Shown piece after piece: positions 1 to 6,054 of a stretch of DNA of 10,525 nucleotides. Positions within the stretch are counted from its first letter, which is position 1, and every line of letters begins with the position of its first letter. Both the position numbers and the translations under genes were made by a program. Source of the stretch: Chitinophaga pinensis (GTDB lineage: Bacteria; Bacteroidota; Bacteroidia; Chitinophagales; Chitinophagaceae); contig CAMBGO010000064.1 of NCBI GenBank assembly GCA_945866165.1, forward strand, positions 1 through 10,525. Reading direction: 5' to 3'. The notes beneath the pieces were generated by a model, which worked only from the letters and a program-made list of their open reading frames with translations, had not been told where the DNA came from and ran no database searches.

Positions 1-174
1 AAACAAGTGATATGTTCCATTTTGATATACTAACCCATTGGGGTCATTCATCCAATTTGATTGGGGAGTGAAATGAATTAAAGGTCTGTATTGTTCAGAA
101 GTGTTCTGCGCCATCATTGACTGAGATGCAAAAACAAGCAATACAAGCATAGCTAAATGAAATTTCTTATTCAT
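1..174 (-). CDS. Secreted GH32 fructan hydrolase, N-terminal part (levanase/fructanase/invertase type)
   Basis: This is the first 58 codons of a gene that runs off the left edge. The start is an ATG at 174. Residues 1-23 are a signal peptide (basic MNKK, a hydrophobic stretch, then SMMAQ as the probable cleavage site). Next come HFTPQSNWMNDPNGLVY (about residues 34-50) and a GTYHLF segment. WMNDPNG is the hallmark N-terminal motif of glycoside hydrolase family 32, and its Asp is the catalytic nucleophile. GH32 enzymes hydrolyse beta-fructosides (levan, inulin, sucrose) in a five-bladed beta-propeller. The signal peptide implies action in the periplasm, at the surface or outside the cell. Substrate (levan, inulin or sucrose) cannot be decided from this fragment. 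It is divergent from the GHL10 gene across about 185 bp. The family call is firm; the exact activity is not. Confidence 0.93.
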   Translation of the reverse strand, partial: MNKKFHLAMLVLLVFASQSMMAQNTSEQYRPLIHFTPQSNWMNDPNGLVYQNGTYHLF

Positions 175-341
175 TTAAACAACATATTTTTTAGATAATC
201 TTCCATGTTGGATATTACGAAAATAATCACTTTCAACGAGTTAAAGTCTATTGGCAAGAAGGATATTTAACATCCCTAAGCGCTATTGTCTGAGGTGGTT
301 ATTTATAACAATCCATATGATAGATTCTTGAAATTGGGGCT

Positions 342-349
342 TAATTTTG
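342..349 (+). promoter_or_regulatory. Bacteroidota -7 box (TAATTTTG) for the GHL10 gene
   Basis: TAATTTTG fits the Bacteroidota primary-sigma -7 consensus TAnnTTTG. It lies 11 nt before the ATG at 361 and 5 nt before the ATG at 355, much like the box 10 nt before trmB. No good TTTG -33 element is seen 17-23 nt upstream. The location argues that the TTG at 286 is not the real start, because transcription would begin downstream of it. Confidence 0.5.
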
Positions 350-360
350 CAGTTATGACT

Positions 361-1989
361 ATGAGGCACGTCAACATAATACTTCCACTTATAATTGCGA
401 TTTTGGTTAGTGAAGGATGTAAATCAATTAAGAATATATCTCAAACCAAAAAAACAACTGAAACAATAGCGGTTACCAAAGAAGTTCCAAGGGAAATTCC
501 TAAGCCGAAAGATAGCGTTATACGATTACCAATAACAAAAGAAGTTGAGCCTTCACCTGTTGAAATGCCCAATAATGTCACAATGAGGGAATTTCGAGCT
601 GCATGGATTGCCACGGTAGATAATATTGATTGGCCAAGCAAGCCCGGACTTTCGTCTTATGAACAAAAAGCCGAAGCAATTGAGCTATTGGATTTTTTGA
701 AAAAAAATCAATTCAATGCCGTAATCCTGCAAGTAAGGCCACAGGCAGATGCACTTTACAACAGCGAAATTGAACCATGGTCGTATTTTCTAACTGGCGA
801 ACAAGGAACACCCCCTGAACCATATTACGACCCACTAAGTTTTTGGATTGAGGAGGCACATAAACGCGGACTCGAATTGCATGCATGGCTGAATCCCTAC
901 AGAGCACATCATTTAAAGGGAAATACAATCAGTCCAAAATCAGTAGTAAAGAAAAATCCAGACGCTGTATATAAATTACAATCAGGCTATTGGTGGATGG
1001 ATCCTTCCTTGAAAAAAACACAAGACCTTACATCGTCTGTTGTTATGGACATTGTAAAAAGGTATGATGTTGATGGTATTCATTTTGATGATTACTTCTA
1101 TCCTTACCCAGATTACAATGGAGGAAAAGATTTTCCTGATTTAAAAAGCTGGAATAATTACGTGAAAAATGGAGGAACGCTTTCGAAAGGTGATTGGAGA
1201 AGAAATGCAGTGAACACACTAATTGAAAGATTATACACTGAAATAAAGGCGGAAAAAAAATATGTCAAATTTGGACTTAGTCCTTTTGGCATCTACCGTC
1301 CGGGAATACCTTCAACTGTGAAGGGATTCGATCAGTATGATAAACTTTATGCTGATGCAAAACTTTGGCTGAATAAAGGCTGGATTGATTATATGGCTCC
1401 GCAATTGTATTGGCCAATTAACAAAGACGGGCAACGTTTTCCAGATTTACTTACATGGTGGCAAAGTGAAAATACCTTACAACGACATATGTGGCCTGGT
1501 ATCAATGTTGTAAATAAAGCACCAACAATTGAAACCAACCAAGAAGTACTCAATGAAATTTTATTAACGAGAGTACTTATTCCAAATAGTGTTGGAACAG
1601 TTCATTGGAATCTTTCATCGCTTACAAAAAATCCAACGCTAGCAAAAGAGCTTTTTGATGGACCATATAAAAAACAAGCCTTGGTTCCTGCCAGCCCATG
1701 GCTCGGCAGTTTCAAGCCAGCAGTGCCAGAAGTATCCATGAATAAAAATTCTTCATTGATTTCAATTGAGTGGAAAACAAATGACAAGAATGTATTCAAA
1801 TGGATACTATACTATCAATATACCGATAAGTGGGAATATAAAATATTTTCTCATGATGAAACCAAATTTGAACTTATTCAAAAAGCATTTGACATATCAG
1901 GCAAAGAGAATAATCTAAAGAGAATTATTGTTACATCCATTGATAGACTTGGAAATGAAAGCCAACAAAAAATAATTCAAGTAAGCTAG
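361..1989 (+). CDS. GHL10 / DUF187 family glycoside-hydrolase-like protein, probable lipoprotein
   Basis: Family-10-like glycosyl hydrolase (GHL10, formerly DUF187; YngK-like), a predicted TIM-barrel carbohydrate-active protein with poorly defined substrate. Positions from the ATG at 361: an N-terminal hydrophobic helix (about 5-17) ending in SEGC, a loose lipobox with Cys20; a charged linker to about residue 74; then the barrel. Barrel motifs are MREFRAAWIATVDNIDWPSK, QVRPQADALY, HAWLNPYR, DGIHFDDYFYPYP (adjacent Asp residues, candidate catalytic acids) and FGLSPFGIYRPG. After about residue 445, a Fn3-like beta domain (ISIEWK...ITVTSIDRLGNES-type pattern) closes the protein. The reading frame is open back to a TTG at 286. 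I prefer 361 (542 aa) because the signal peptide starts there and a TAnnTTTG box lies at 342-349; 355 is also possible. The stop abuts the stop of the convergent barrel gene. Confidence 0.88.
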   Translation: MRHVNIILPLIIAILVSEGCKSIKNISQTKKTTETIAVTKEVPREIPKPKDSVIRLPITKEVEPSPVEMPNNVTMREFRAAWIATVDNIDWPSKPGLSSYEQKAEAIELLDFLKKNQFNAVILQVRPQADALYNSEIEPWSYFLTGEQGTPPEPYYDPLSFWIEEAHKRGLELHAWLNPYRAHHLKGNTISPKSVVKKNPDAVYKLQSGYWWMDPSLKKTQDLTSSVVMDIVKRYDVDGIHFDDYFYPYPDYNGGKDFPDLKSWNNYVKNGGTLSKGDWRRNAVNTLIERLYTEIKAEKKYVKFGLSPFGIYRPGIPSTVKGFDQYDKLYADAKLWLNKGWIDYMAPQLYWPINKDGQRFPDLLTWWQSENTLQRHMWPGINVVNKAPTIETNQEVLNEILLTRVLIPNSVGTVHWNLSSLTKNPTLAKELFDGPYKKQALVPASPWLGSFKPAVPEVSMNKNSSLISIEWKTNDKNVFKWILYYQYTDKWEYKIFSHDETKFELIQKAFDISGKENNLKRIIVTSIDRLGNESQQKIIQVS

Positions 1990-4443
1990 CTATAAACTCA
2001 GCTGAAGGGAAAAAAGGATATAGCGCATTTGAAGTAAATATACATTGGATATAGATCCATATAAATCGTTTTGGTTTTCAACGTATAGATGCTTGTTAAA
2101 TAAATTATGAATCACAATCGATGAATGAAGTGATTTGTTGATTTTCCAATCAATACTTCCATTGCCCGCAAAAAACGTATTAAACCCATTGTAAGTGTTA
2201 GCGCTGAAATGAAAACTTCCAAATGCATTTTTCCCCAATACAGCTTTAAGCTTTATGAAATGTCTAAATAAATTGATGCTCTTTTTATCACTATAATCAT
2301 ATCGGCTTCCAAAAAGCAAGCTGTTGGATAAAGATGAGCCAGCTTCAATATTTAAAAACCATTTCCAATTGCTTATTATAGTAATCTTAAGTTCGTTACT
2401 AAAAATAGATTGAGACGTATCAATATTATTGATGCGTTCGGGACTTTTCATAAAAAATTCATTGGACTCAACTATTGTTTTTAGCTTACTGTGTTGAAAA
2501 TATTTTTCAAAGTGAAAACCACTTCTCAATTCCATTATTTTATTTGAAATAAAAAATGATTTGATTGAATATTCAGGATAATTCAAAAACGATGTTGCGT
2601 TATCATTGTTAATTAACGACCCTGCAAGATGACCAGAAAACTGAATTGCTCGGTAGAAATCACTTCGCTGATAATTTATTTCAATATTTTTGACCAGGGG
2701 GAAAGATGGTTTAAGTAAGCCATATAAAATGATAGAATTATGCCCAAGCAGAGGCGATGGAAAAATATGTTCTGCAGATGGCATTTGCCTTGCGACGCTA
2801 ATTTCTGAACTCCACCTGTTAAACGGACCTTTTTGATGAGTTAACTGATAATTTAGATTGAATATTCCCTTGGATATATGTTCTTTATCCTTGAATTGAA
2901 ATTGACCTTTCCCAAATGCAAAATCAACTTGCATAAATATTTTTTTGGAAGCTTTGTATCCAAGAGAACCAGTTGTTTTCCATAAAGAAGAACGTAGATT
3001 CAAATTGGTTTTCCCATGATCTAGAAATATGTATTTGCTATAAAGTGCTGATGTCATTTTTTTTTCGTCTCCGTTCAAATGAAAACCAAGCCGAGCATTC
3101 ATCTTTCCTATATTTTTATAAATAGAAGAAAATAGTTTTTTATTGTGTATGAATGATTTATAAGCCTGTTGCCTGGCTACTGTTTCAAATGCAGGAGTAT
3201 AAAAAGGGATCAGAGAAGTGGCATTCAAATCTGATACAAGATTTGATACTGCATACATTGCTTCTGAATGTACTATAAATCCATTCCTTAATTTGATAGT
3301 CTCGTCCCCTTTGAATGAAAAATATTTTTCATCTGATCTGTTATACTCATATAAACTATCCTCAACTACACCCCTTCTATTATTTGAATAGTCACCGTTG
3401 CTACCCAAGTTCAATCCTTTTATTTCATAATTAGATATTCGATTTTGTTCATTGTCTATTTTATAACTTACTTTAAAATCTTGGATACCCTGCTTTTCAG
3501 AGTTTCGATACTCGTCTTTTCTATACCATGATTCATTGCCAGGAAACAAAAATTGAATGTTTTTTGTTCCACTATTTTTATTTTGAAGACCCGCGATTGA
3601 GGCAGCAATTTTGATTGACCTAAACCGACCTGCTTTAAATGATCCAATTAAAGATAAATGCTGATCGCGATTATCATTTATATAACTAGCTGGAATCTCG
3701 GGCAATGATCTAACAGGAAATGCCAAAGGAGATGGCTGGTTATCATTTTTTTCATTAGATGAATACTCAGCATTTCCATTGCCTGAAGAAAAGTCATTTA
3801 AATATGAAATACGACCAATATTATTTCTATCAAAAAAGGCAACTGACTTAAATTTTTTGAATATGCCAACCGCATCAATGTCTATATTGTGTTTACCGCG
3901 GTTGCCAAAACCCGTTTCGATACTTCCATTTAGTTTATTCTTTTTATCTTCTCTGAATCGAAGGTCAATCGCAACTTCTTCAACATGTTCAACATCTTTA
4001 AGAATCCGATTTTGATTGTAACGAGTATACACTTGCACTTTATCAATTAATCCAGCCTGAATGTTTTTTGAAAGAATTCGATACTGATCACCAACAAGGT
4101 CTTCGCCATCAACAAGTATTCTGTTTACTTCTTTCCCATTAAAAAATATTTTACCACGATCATCTACTTTGAAACCTTCAAGTTGTCTAAATAAGTCCTC
4201 TGCTTTTTTAATATCGACCTTTAAGTAAGATAATACCGGATAGGATATCGTATCCCCATTAATCTTATACCTTCTATTAGGTGACTTAATAATGATTGTT
4301 GGAAGCGATGATACTTTTTCTGATGATAACTCTTGGTTTTTACTGTTTTCCGAGTTGATTTTTTTTTCTTGTGCAAAAGAAAATGAAAAGGAGAGACAAA
4401 GTAGAAGCAATGCAATACTCTTTCTTAATATATGGGCTCCCAT
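1990..4443 (-). CDS. TonB-dependent-receptor-like outer-membrane beta-barrel protein
   Basis: An 817-residue exported protein. Residues 1-24 are a signal peptide (LLLLCLSFSFSFAQ). A short polar linker follows, then a plug-like region (about 60-165) with INGDTISYPV, AEDLFRQLEGFKVDDRGKIF, FNGKEVNRILVDGEDL, IQAGLIDKVQVY and a hydrophobic EVAIDL strand. This is the pattern of Bacteroidota TonB-receptor-like outer-membrane barrels. Residues about 170-817 are alternating beta-strand sequence, ending with a strand-like ...MRYILFSLQLSL. Unlike many relatives, it has no N-terminal carboxypeptidase-regulatory-like domain, and I see no clear TonB box. There is no SusD partner, so it is not a classical glycan transporter pair. 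The start codon lies inside the GLPGLI gene (19-nt overlap), suggesting translational coupling. Substrate is unknown; transport or export of the neighbouring small protein is an inference. Confidence 0.82.
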   Translation of the reverse strand: MGAHILRKSIALLLLCLSFSFSFAQEKKINSENSKNQELSSEKVSSLPTIIIKSPNRRYKINGDTISYPVLSYLKVDIKKAEDLFRQLEGFKVDDRGKIFFNGKEVNRILVDGEDLVGDQYRILSKNIQAGLIDKVQVYTRYNQNRILKDVEHVEEVAIDLRFREDKKNKLNGSIETGFGNRGKHNIDIDAVGIFKKFKSVAFFDRNNIGRISYLNDFSSGNGNAEYSSNEKNDNQPSPLAFPVRSLPEIPASYINDNRDQHLSLIGSFKAGRFRSIKIAASIAGLQNKNSGTKNIQFLFPGNESWYRKDEYRNSEKQGIQDFKVSYKIDNEQNRISNYEIKGLNLGSNGDYSNNRRGVVEDSLYEYNRSDEKYFSFKGDETIKLRNGFIVHSEAMYAVSNLVSDLNATSLIPFYTPAFETVARQQAYKSFIHNKKLFSSIYKNIGKMNARLGFHLNGDEKKMTSALYSKYIFLDHGKTNLNLRSSLWKTTGSLGYKASKKIFMQVDFAFGKGQFQFKDKEHISKGIFNLNYQLTHQKGPFNRWSSEISVARQMPSAEHIFPSPLLGHNSIILYGLLKPSFPLVKNIEINYQRSDFYRAIQFSGHLAGSLINNDNATSFLNYPEYSIKSFFISNKIMELRSGFHFEKYFQHSKLKTIVESNEFFMKSPERINNIDTSQSIFSNELKITIISNWKWFLNIEAGSSLSNSLLFGSRYDYSDKKSINLFRHFIKLKAVLGKNAFGSFHFSANTYNGFNTFFAGNGSIDWKINKSLHSSIVIHNLFNKHLYVENQNDLYGSISNVYLLQMRYILFSLQLSL

Positions 4444-5180
4444 GTATTAATCTTGAGGGTTGACTTTGTTTCACACGTAAGACAATCTCCAGTCTGCTGA
4501 GCAGCCATCATTCCTTCTATAGCACTAAATATTTTTTTTATATCCGCTGAATAAGCCGCATACCCTTTAATGGGCTTATTCATCAAACTCCTATGGAAGC
4601 TAAAATCAATATCCGCCTGGTTGCTGATATTATTCGCTACAACATGCCAGTTTTCTTCTTTATCATACGCTTCTAAAATTAAACCAGGAAGACCTCCAAG
4701 TTTCCAAGGACCATTGGGAATCTGAACCAACGAATCGTACCAAGCAATATATTCGCGCCCTTTGAATAAAGTGACTGCTTTGATACAATCAACACCATTG
4801 ATATTTTTTTTCTCATTTGTAATAACCCAATTCATTGGATACAATGTATCGGCATAAAAATGAGAGCGTTGGTCCAAGTCCATGAATTCAAATAAGAGCG
4901 AGTTTGATTCCATGTCTTTATACACCGTAAAAAGACTGTCTATCGGCAGGTCAACAGTCATCATATTGTTTTGTTCAGCATTTGAATGCAATGGCTTCAT
5001 CGTAAACAAGGATTGATCTCCTTTAATATGCAACCAGGCCTGATAAGGACGAAATTCTTCTCCTCGTCCGAAAAGTGAATTAAACTGACCAGTATAGGAT
5101 ATCAATAATGACTCATCCTTTTGCTGTGCATTGGCAGTTGATATAAATAGAACAAGAATAAAAAAGTTGATTTGTTTCAT
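4425..5180 (-). CDS. GLPGLI family exported protein
   Basis: Member of the GLPGLI family (TIGR01200 type), Bacteroidota exported proteins of unknown function. The diagnostic segment GPWKLGGLPGLILEAYD is present (GLPGLI at residues 163-168 counted from the ATG at 5180). It follows the usual WVITNEKKNINGVDCIKA block and YIAWYDSLVQIP. Residues 1-19 (MKQINFFILVLFISTANAQ) are a signal peptide, so I choose ATG 5180 (251 aa). An in-frame GTG at 5204 would add eight residues before the signal and fall inside an inverted-repeat arm. Near the C-terminus is a CLTC pair (Cys233, Cys236), plus a lone Cys132. The CxxC could bind metal or form a disulfide, but nothing else supports a redox role. The gene sits 36 nt after the small four-Cys protein gene and overlaps the barrel gene by 19 nt. 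Confidence 0.9.
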   Translation of the reverse strand: MKQINFFILVLFISTANAQQKDESLLISYTGQFNSLFGRGEEFRPYQAWLHIKGDQSLFTMKPLHSNAEQNNMMTVDLPIDSLFTVYKDMESNSLLFEFMDLDQRSHFYADTLYPMNWVITNEKKNINGVDCIKAVTLFKGREYIAWYDSLVQIPNGPWKLGGLPGLILEAYDKEENWHVVANNISNQADIDFSFHRSLMNKPIKGYAAYSADIKKIFSAIEGMMAAQQTGDCLTCETKSTLKINTWEPIY

Positions 5181-5196
5181 AATTGTAGTTTTAATA

Positions 5197-5219
5197 ATCG
5201 ACACAATACCATTAAACTA
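5197..5219. repeat. Inverted repeat, left arm, downstream of the small secreted-protein gene
   Basis: The plus strand here carries ATCGACACAATAC (5197-5209), an exact reverse complement of GTATTGTGTCGAT at 5588-5600. Allowing one gap and one mismatch, similarity continues through CATTA and ACTA to 5219, giving 22 matches over 24 columns. The arm includes the stop codon of the 110-residue gene and ends 16 nt before the ATG of the GLPGLI gene. Confidence 0.85.
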
Positions 5220-5549
5220 TGATAAGGCTAACCGAGCCTTCCTAATGGCTGTACTAAGACAGTTTGTTGCTTTTGAAGCAGCCTGATCACATGTTGAAGC
5301 TGTTGCAGAACAACTAACCTCAACAGTAAACACACCTCCGTTTATTGAACCTTTCATTGTTACTGTACAGTTTTCTGCTGAATTAACGTTGCCCAGTGAT
5401 TTACTAATTTCTATTTTATTAAATTTCTCTAACGTTGACTTACCAATTGAAAAACCAGGATTGTGACCATTTTTAGAGTTACTGATAACTGAAGCCTGGC
5501 TCACTAGCACAGTAGTTACCAAGAATGCGAATAGGATGATTCTTTTCAT
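5217..5549 (-). CDS. Small secreted protein with four cysteines, unrecognised
   Basis: I do not recognise a family. The product is 110 residues with an N-terminal signal peptide (MKRIILFAFLVTTVLVSQAS, probable cleavage near residue 19), leaving a mature chain of about 91 residues. It has four cysteines at 61, 80, 87 and 97, enough for two disulfides in the periplasm or outside the cell. The middle (about 59-80) looks beta-like (TVTMKGSINGGVFTVEVSC). The end is Ala/Ser/Thr-rich, probably helical, with a basic IRKARLALS tail. It is the first gene of the operon with GLPGLI and the outer-membrane barrel, after a leader of about 75 nt if the promoter at 5631-5660 is right. A 22-match inverted repeat brackets the gene. 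The ATG at 5549 is the only start that gives a signal peptide; no strong purine-rich ribosome site precedes it. A role as substrate or ligand of the barrel is speculation. Confidence 0.75.
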   Translation of the reverse strand: MKRIILFAFLVTTVLVSQASVISNSKNGHNPGFSIGKSTLEKFNKIEISKSLGNVNSAENCTVTMKGSINGGVFTVEVSCSATASTCDQAASKATNCLSTAIRKARLALS

Positions 5550-5576
5550 ACGATTTGTTTAAATGTTTAAAAATGT

Positions 5577-5600
5577 TAGTGTAATGAGTATTGTGTCGAT
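5577..5600. repeat. Inverted repeat, right arm, in the leader of the small secreted-protein gene
   Basis: Carries GTATTGTGTCGAT (5588-5600), the exact reverse complement of 5197-5209, with the imperfect extension TAGTGTAATGA to its left. It starts 28 nt upstream of the ATG at 5549 and lies between that ATG and the predicted promoter. In the minus-strand transcript the two arms could pair over about 22 bp, enclosing the whole small ORF. Confidence 0.85.
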
Positions 5601-5630
5601 CATACAACAGCTTACGGGCTCTTGATGGAA

Positions 5631-5660
5631 TAAAAGTAAATAGGTAGGATAAATACCAAA
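5631..5660 (-). promoter_or_regulatory. Predicted Bacteroidota promoter of the small protein-GLPGLI-barrel operon
   Basis: On the minus strand, TTTG (5660-5657) is followed after 18 nt by TACTTTTA (5638-5631). This fits the Bacteroidota pattern TTTG-N17-23-TAnnTTTG with only the last base off. Transcription would start near 5624, giving a leader of about 75 nt that contains the right arm of the inverted repeat. The -33 element is overlapped by the AAATGAGT dyad at 5658-5678, so a repressor or activator could act there. Confidence 0.5.
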
Positions 5661-5678
5661 TGAGTAATTCACTCATTT
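5658..5678. repeat. 8-bp perfect dyad (AAATGAGT-N5-ACTCATTT), possible operator
   Basis: AAATGAGT at 5658-5665 and ACTCATTT at 5671-5678 are perfect reverse complements separated by AATTC. The dyad overlaps the -33 element of the operon promoter and is followed 5 bp later by a second palindrome, GAGAACATTCTC (5684-5695). The position between two divergent transcription units suggests a regulator-binding site. A weak hairpin with no function is the alternative. Confidence 0.45.
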
Positions 5679-5727
5679 TCAACGAGAACATTCTCATTAA
5701 TTATTGAGGTATTGATCATTGATATTT

Positions 5728-5760
5728 TTTGAAAATCTATACTATCTGAATATTACTTTG
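5728..5760 (+). promoter_or_regulatory. Possible promoter of the ACP-ketoacyl synthase operon
   Basis: TTTG (5728-5731) is followed after 21 nt by TTACTTTG (5753-5760), which differs from TAnnTTTG at one base, 45 nt before the ACP start. A competing reading uses TTTG at 5757-5760 with TATCTTTA at 5776-5783, but its 15-nt spacing is short. Either way the promoter lies in this stretch; the exact element is uncertain. Confidence 0.35.
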
Positions 5761-5805
5761 TTTTCAACAAAAGAGTATCTTTAGAAAACGACTGAAATAC
5801 AAATT

Positions 5806-6045
5806 ATGAGTGAACTTATTTTCGAAAAAATTGCAACGATCCTTTCCACCAAAAAAGGAATTGATAAAGAATCCATTTTAATAGAAAGCAGCTTTGAAGA
5901 TCTTGGACTTGATTCATTGGATGCCGTTGAACTGATCTCTGATCTTGAAGACGAGTTTAACGTAACCATTCCAAATATGGAATTACAAAGTATCAAAACA
6001 ATTCAGCAAGCTGTAGACGGCCTTCAGAAAGCAATCGGATCATAA
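5806..6045 (+). CDS. Acyl carrier protein
   Basis: A 79-residue acidic helical-bundle carrier protein of standard ACP length. The phosphopantetheine attachment site is Ser37 in DLGLDSLDAVEL (about residues 32-43). The second half (ISDLEDEFNVTIPNMELQSIKTIQQAVD) follows the FabF-interacting ACP pattern. It carries acyl chains as thioesters after activation by a phosphopantetheinyl transferase, which is not in the window. The ATG at 5806 is unambiguous. The ketoacyl synthase gene starts 9 nt after its stop, so the two are almost certainly co-transcribed and work together. Because rnc and the usual fab neighbours are absent, this may be a second, dedicated ACP rather than the housekeeping AcpP. 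That is inference, so I give no symbol. Confidence 0.93.
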   Translation: MSELIFEKIATILSTKKGIDKESILIESSFEDLGLDSLDAVELISDLEDEFNVTIPNMELQSIKTIQQAVDGLQKAIGS

Positions 6046-6054
6046 TTGAACGCA

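Noticed and set aside
221..275. Promoter for the GH32 gene or a regulatory dyad in the gap to the GHL10 gene
   Set aside because: On the minus strand only a one-mismatch TATTTTCG box without a spaced TTTG was found, and GGAT/ATCC is a 4-bp dyad; neither is strong enough.
286..354. N-terminal extension of the GHL10 protein from a TTG at 286
   Set aside because: It would put 23-25 residues in front of the signal peptide, and the promoter box at 342-349 lies downstream of it.
1984..1991. AGCTAGCT palindrome as a bidirectional terminator
   Set aside because: Too short, no loop and no T-run on either side.
3779..4015. Plus-strand open frame of 78 codons inside the barrel gene
   Set aside because: Antisense shadow of a convincing outer-membrane protein gene; no motif or start signal.
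5479..5697. Open frame of 72 codons on the minus strand over the leader of the small secreted-protein gene
   Set aside because: It crosses the predicted promoter and leader, overlaps the signal-peptide region of the real gene in another frame, and shows no protein-like pattern.
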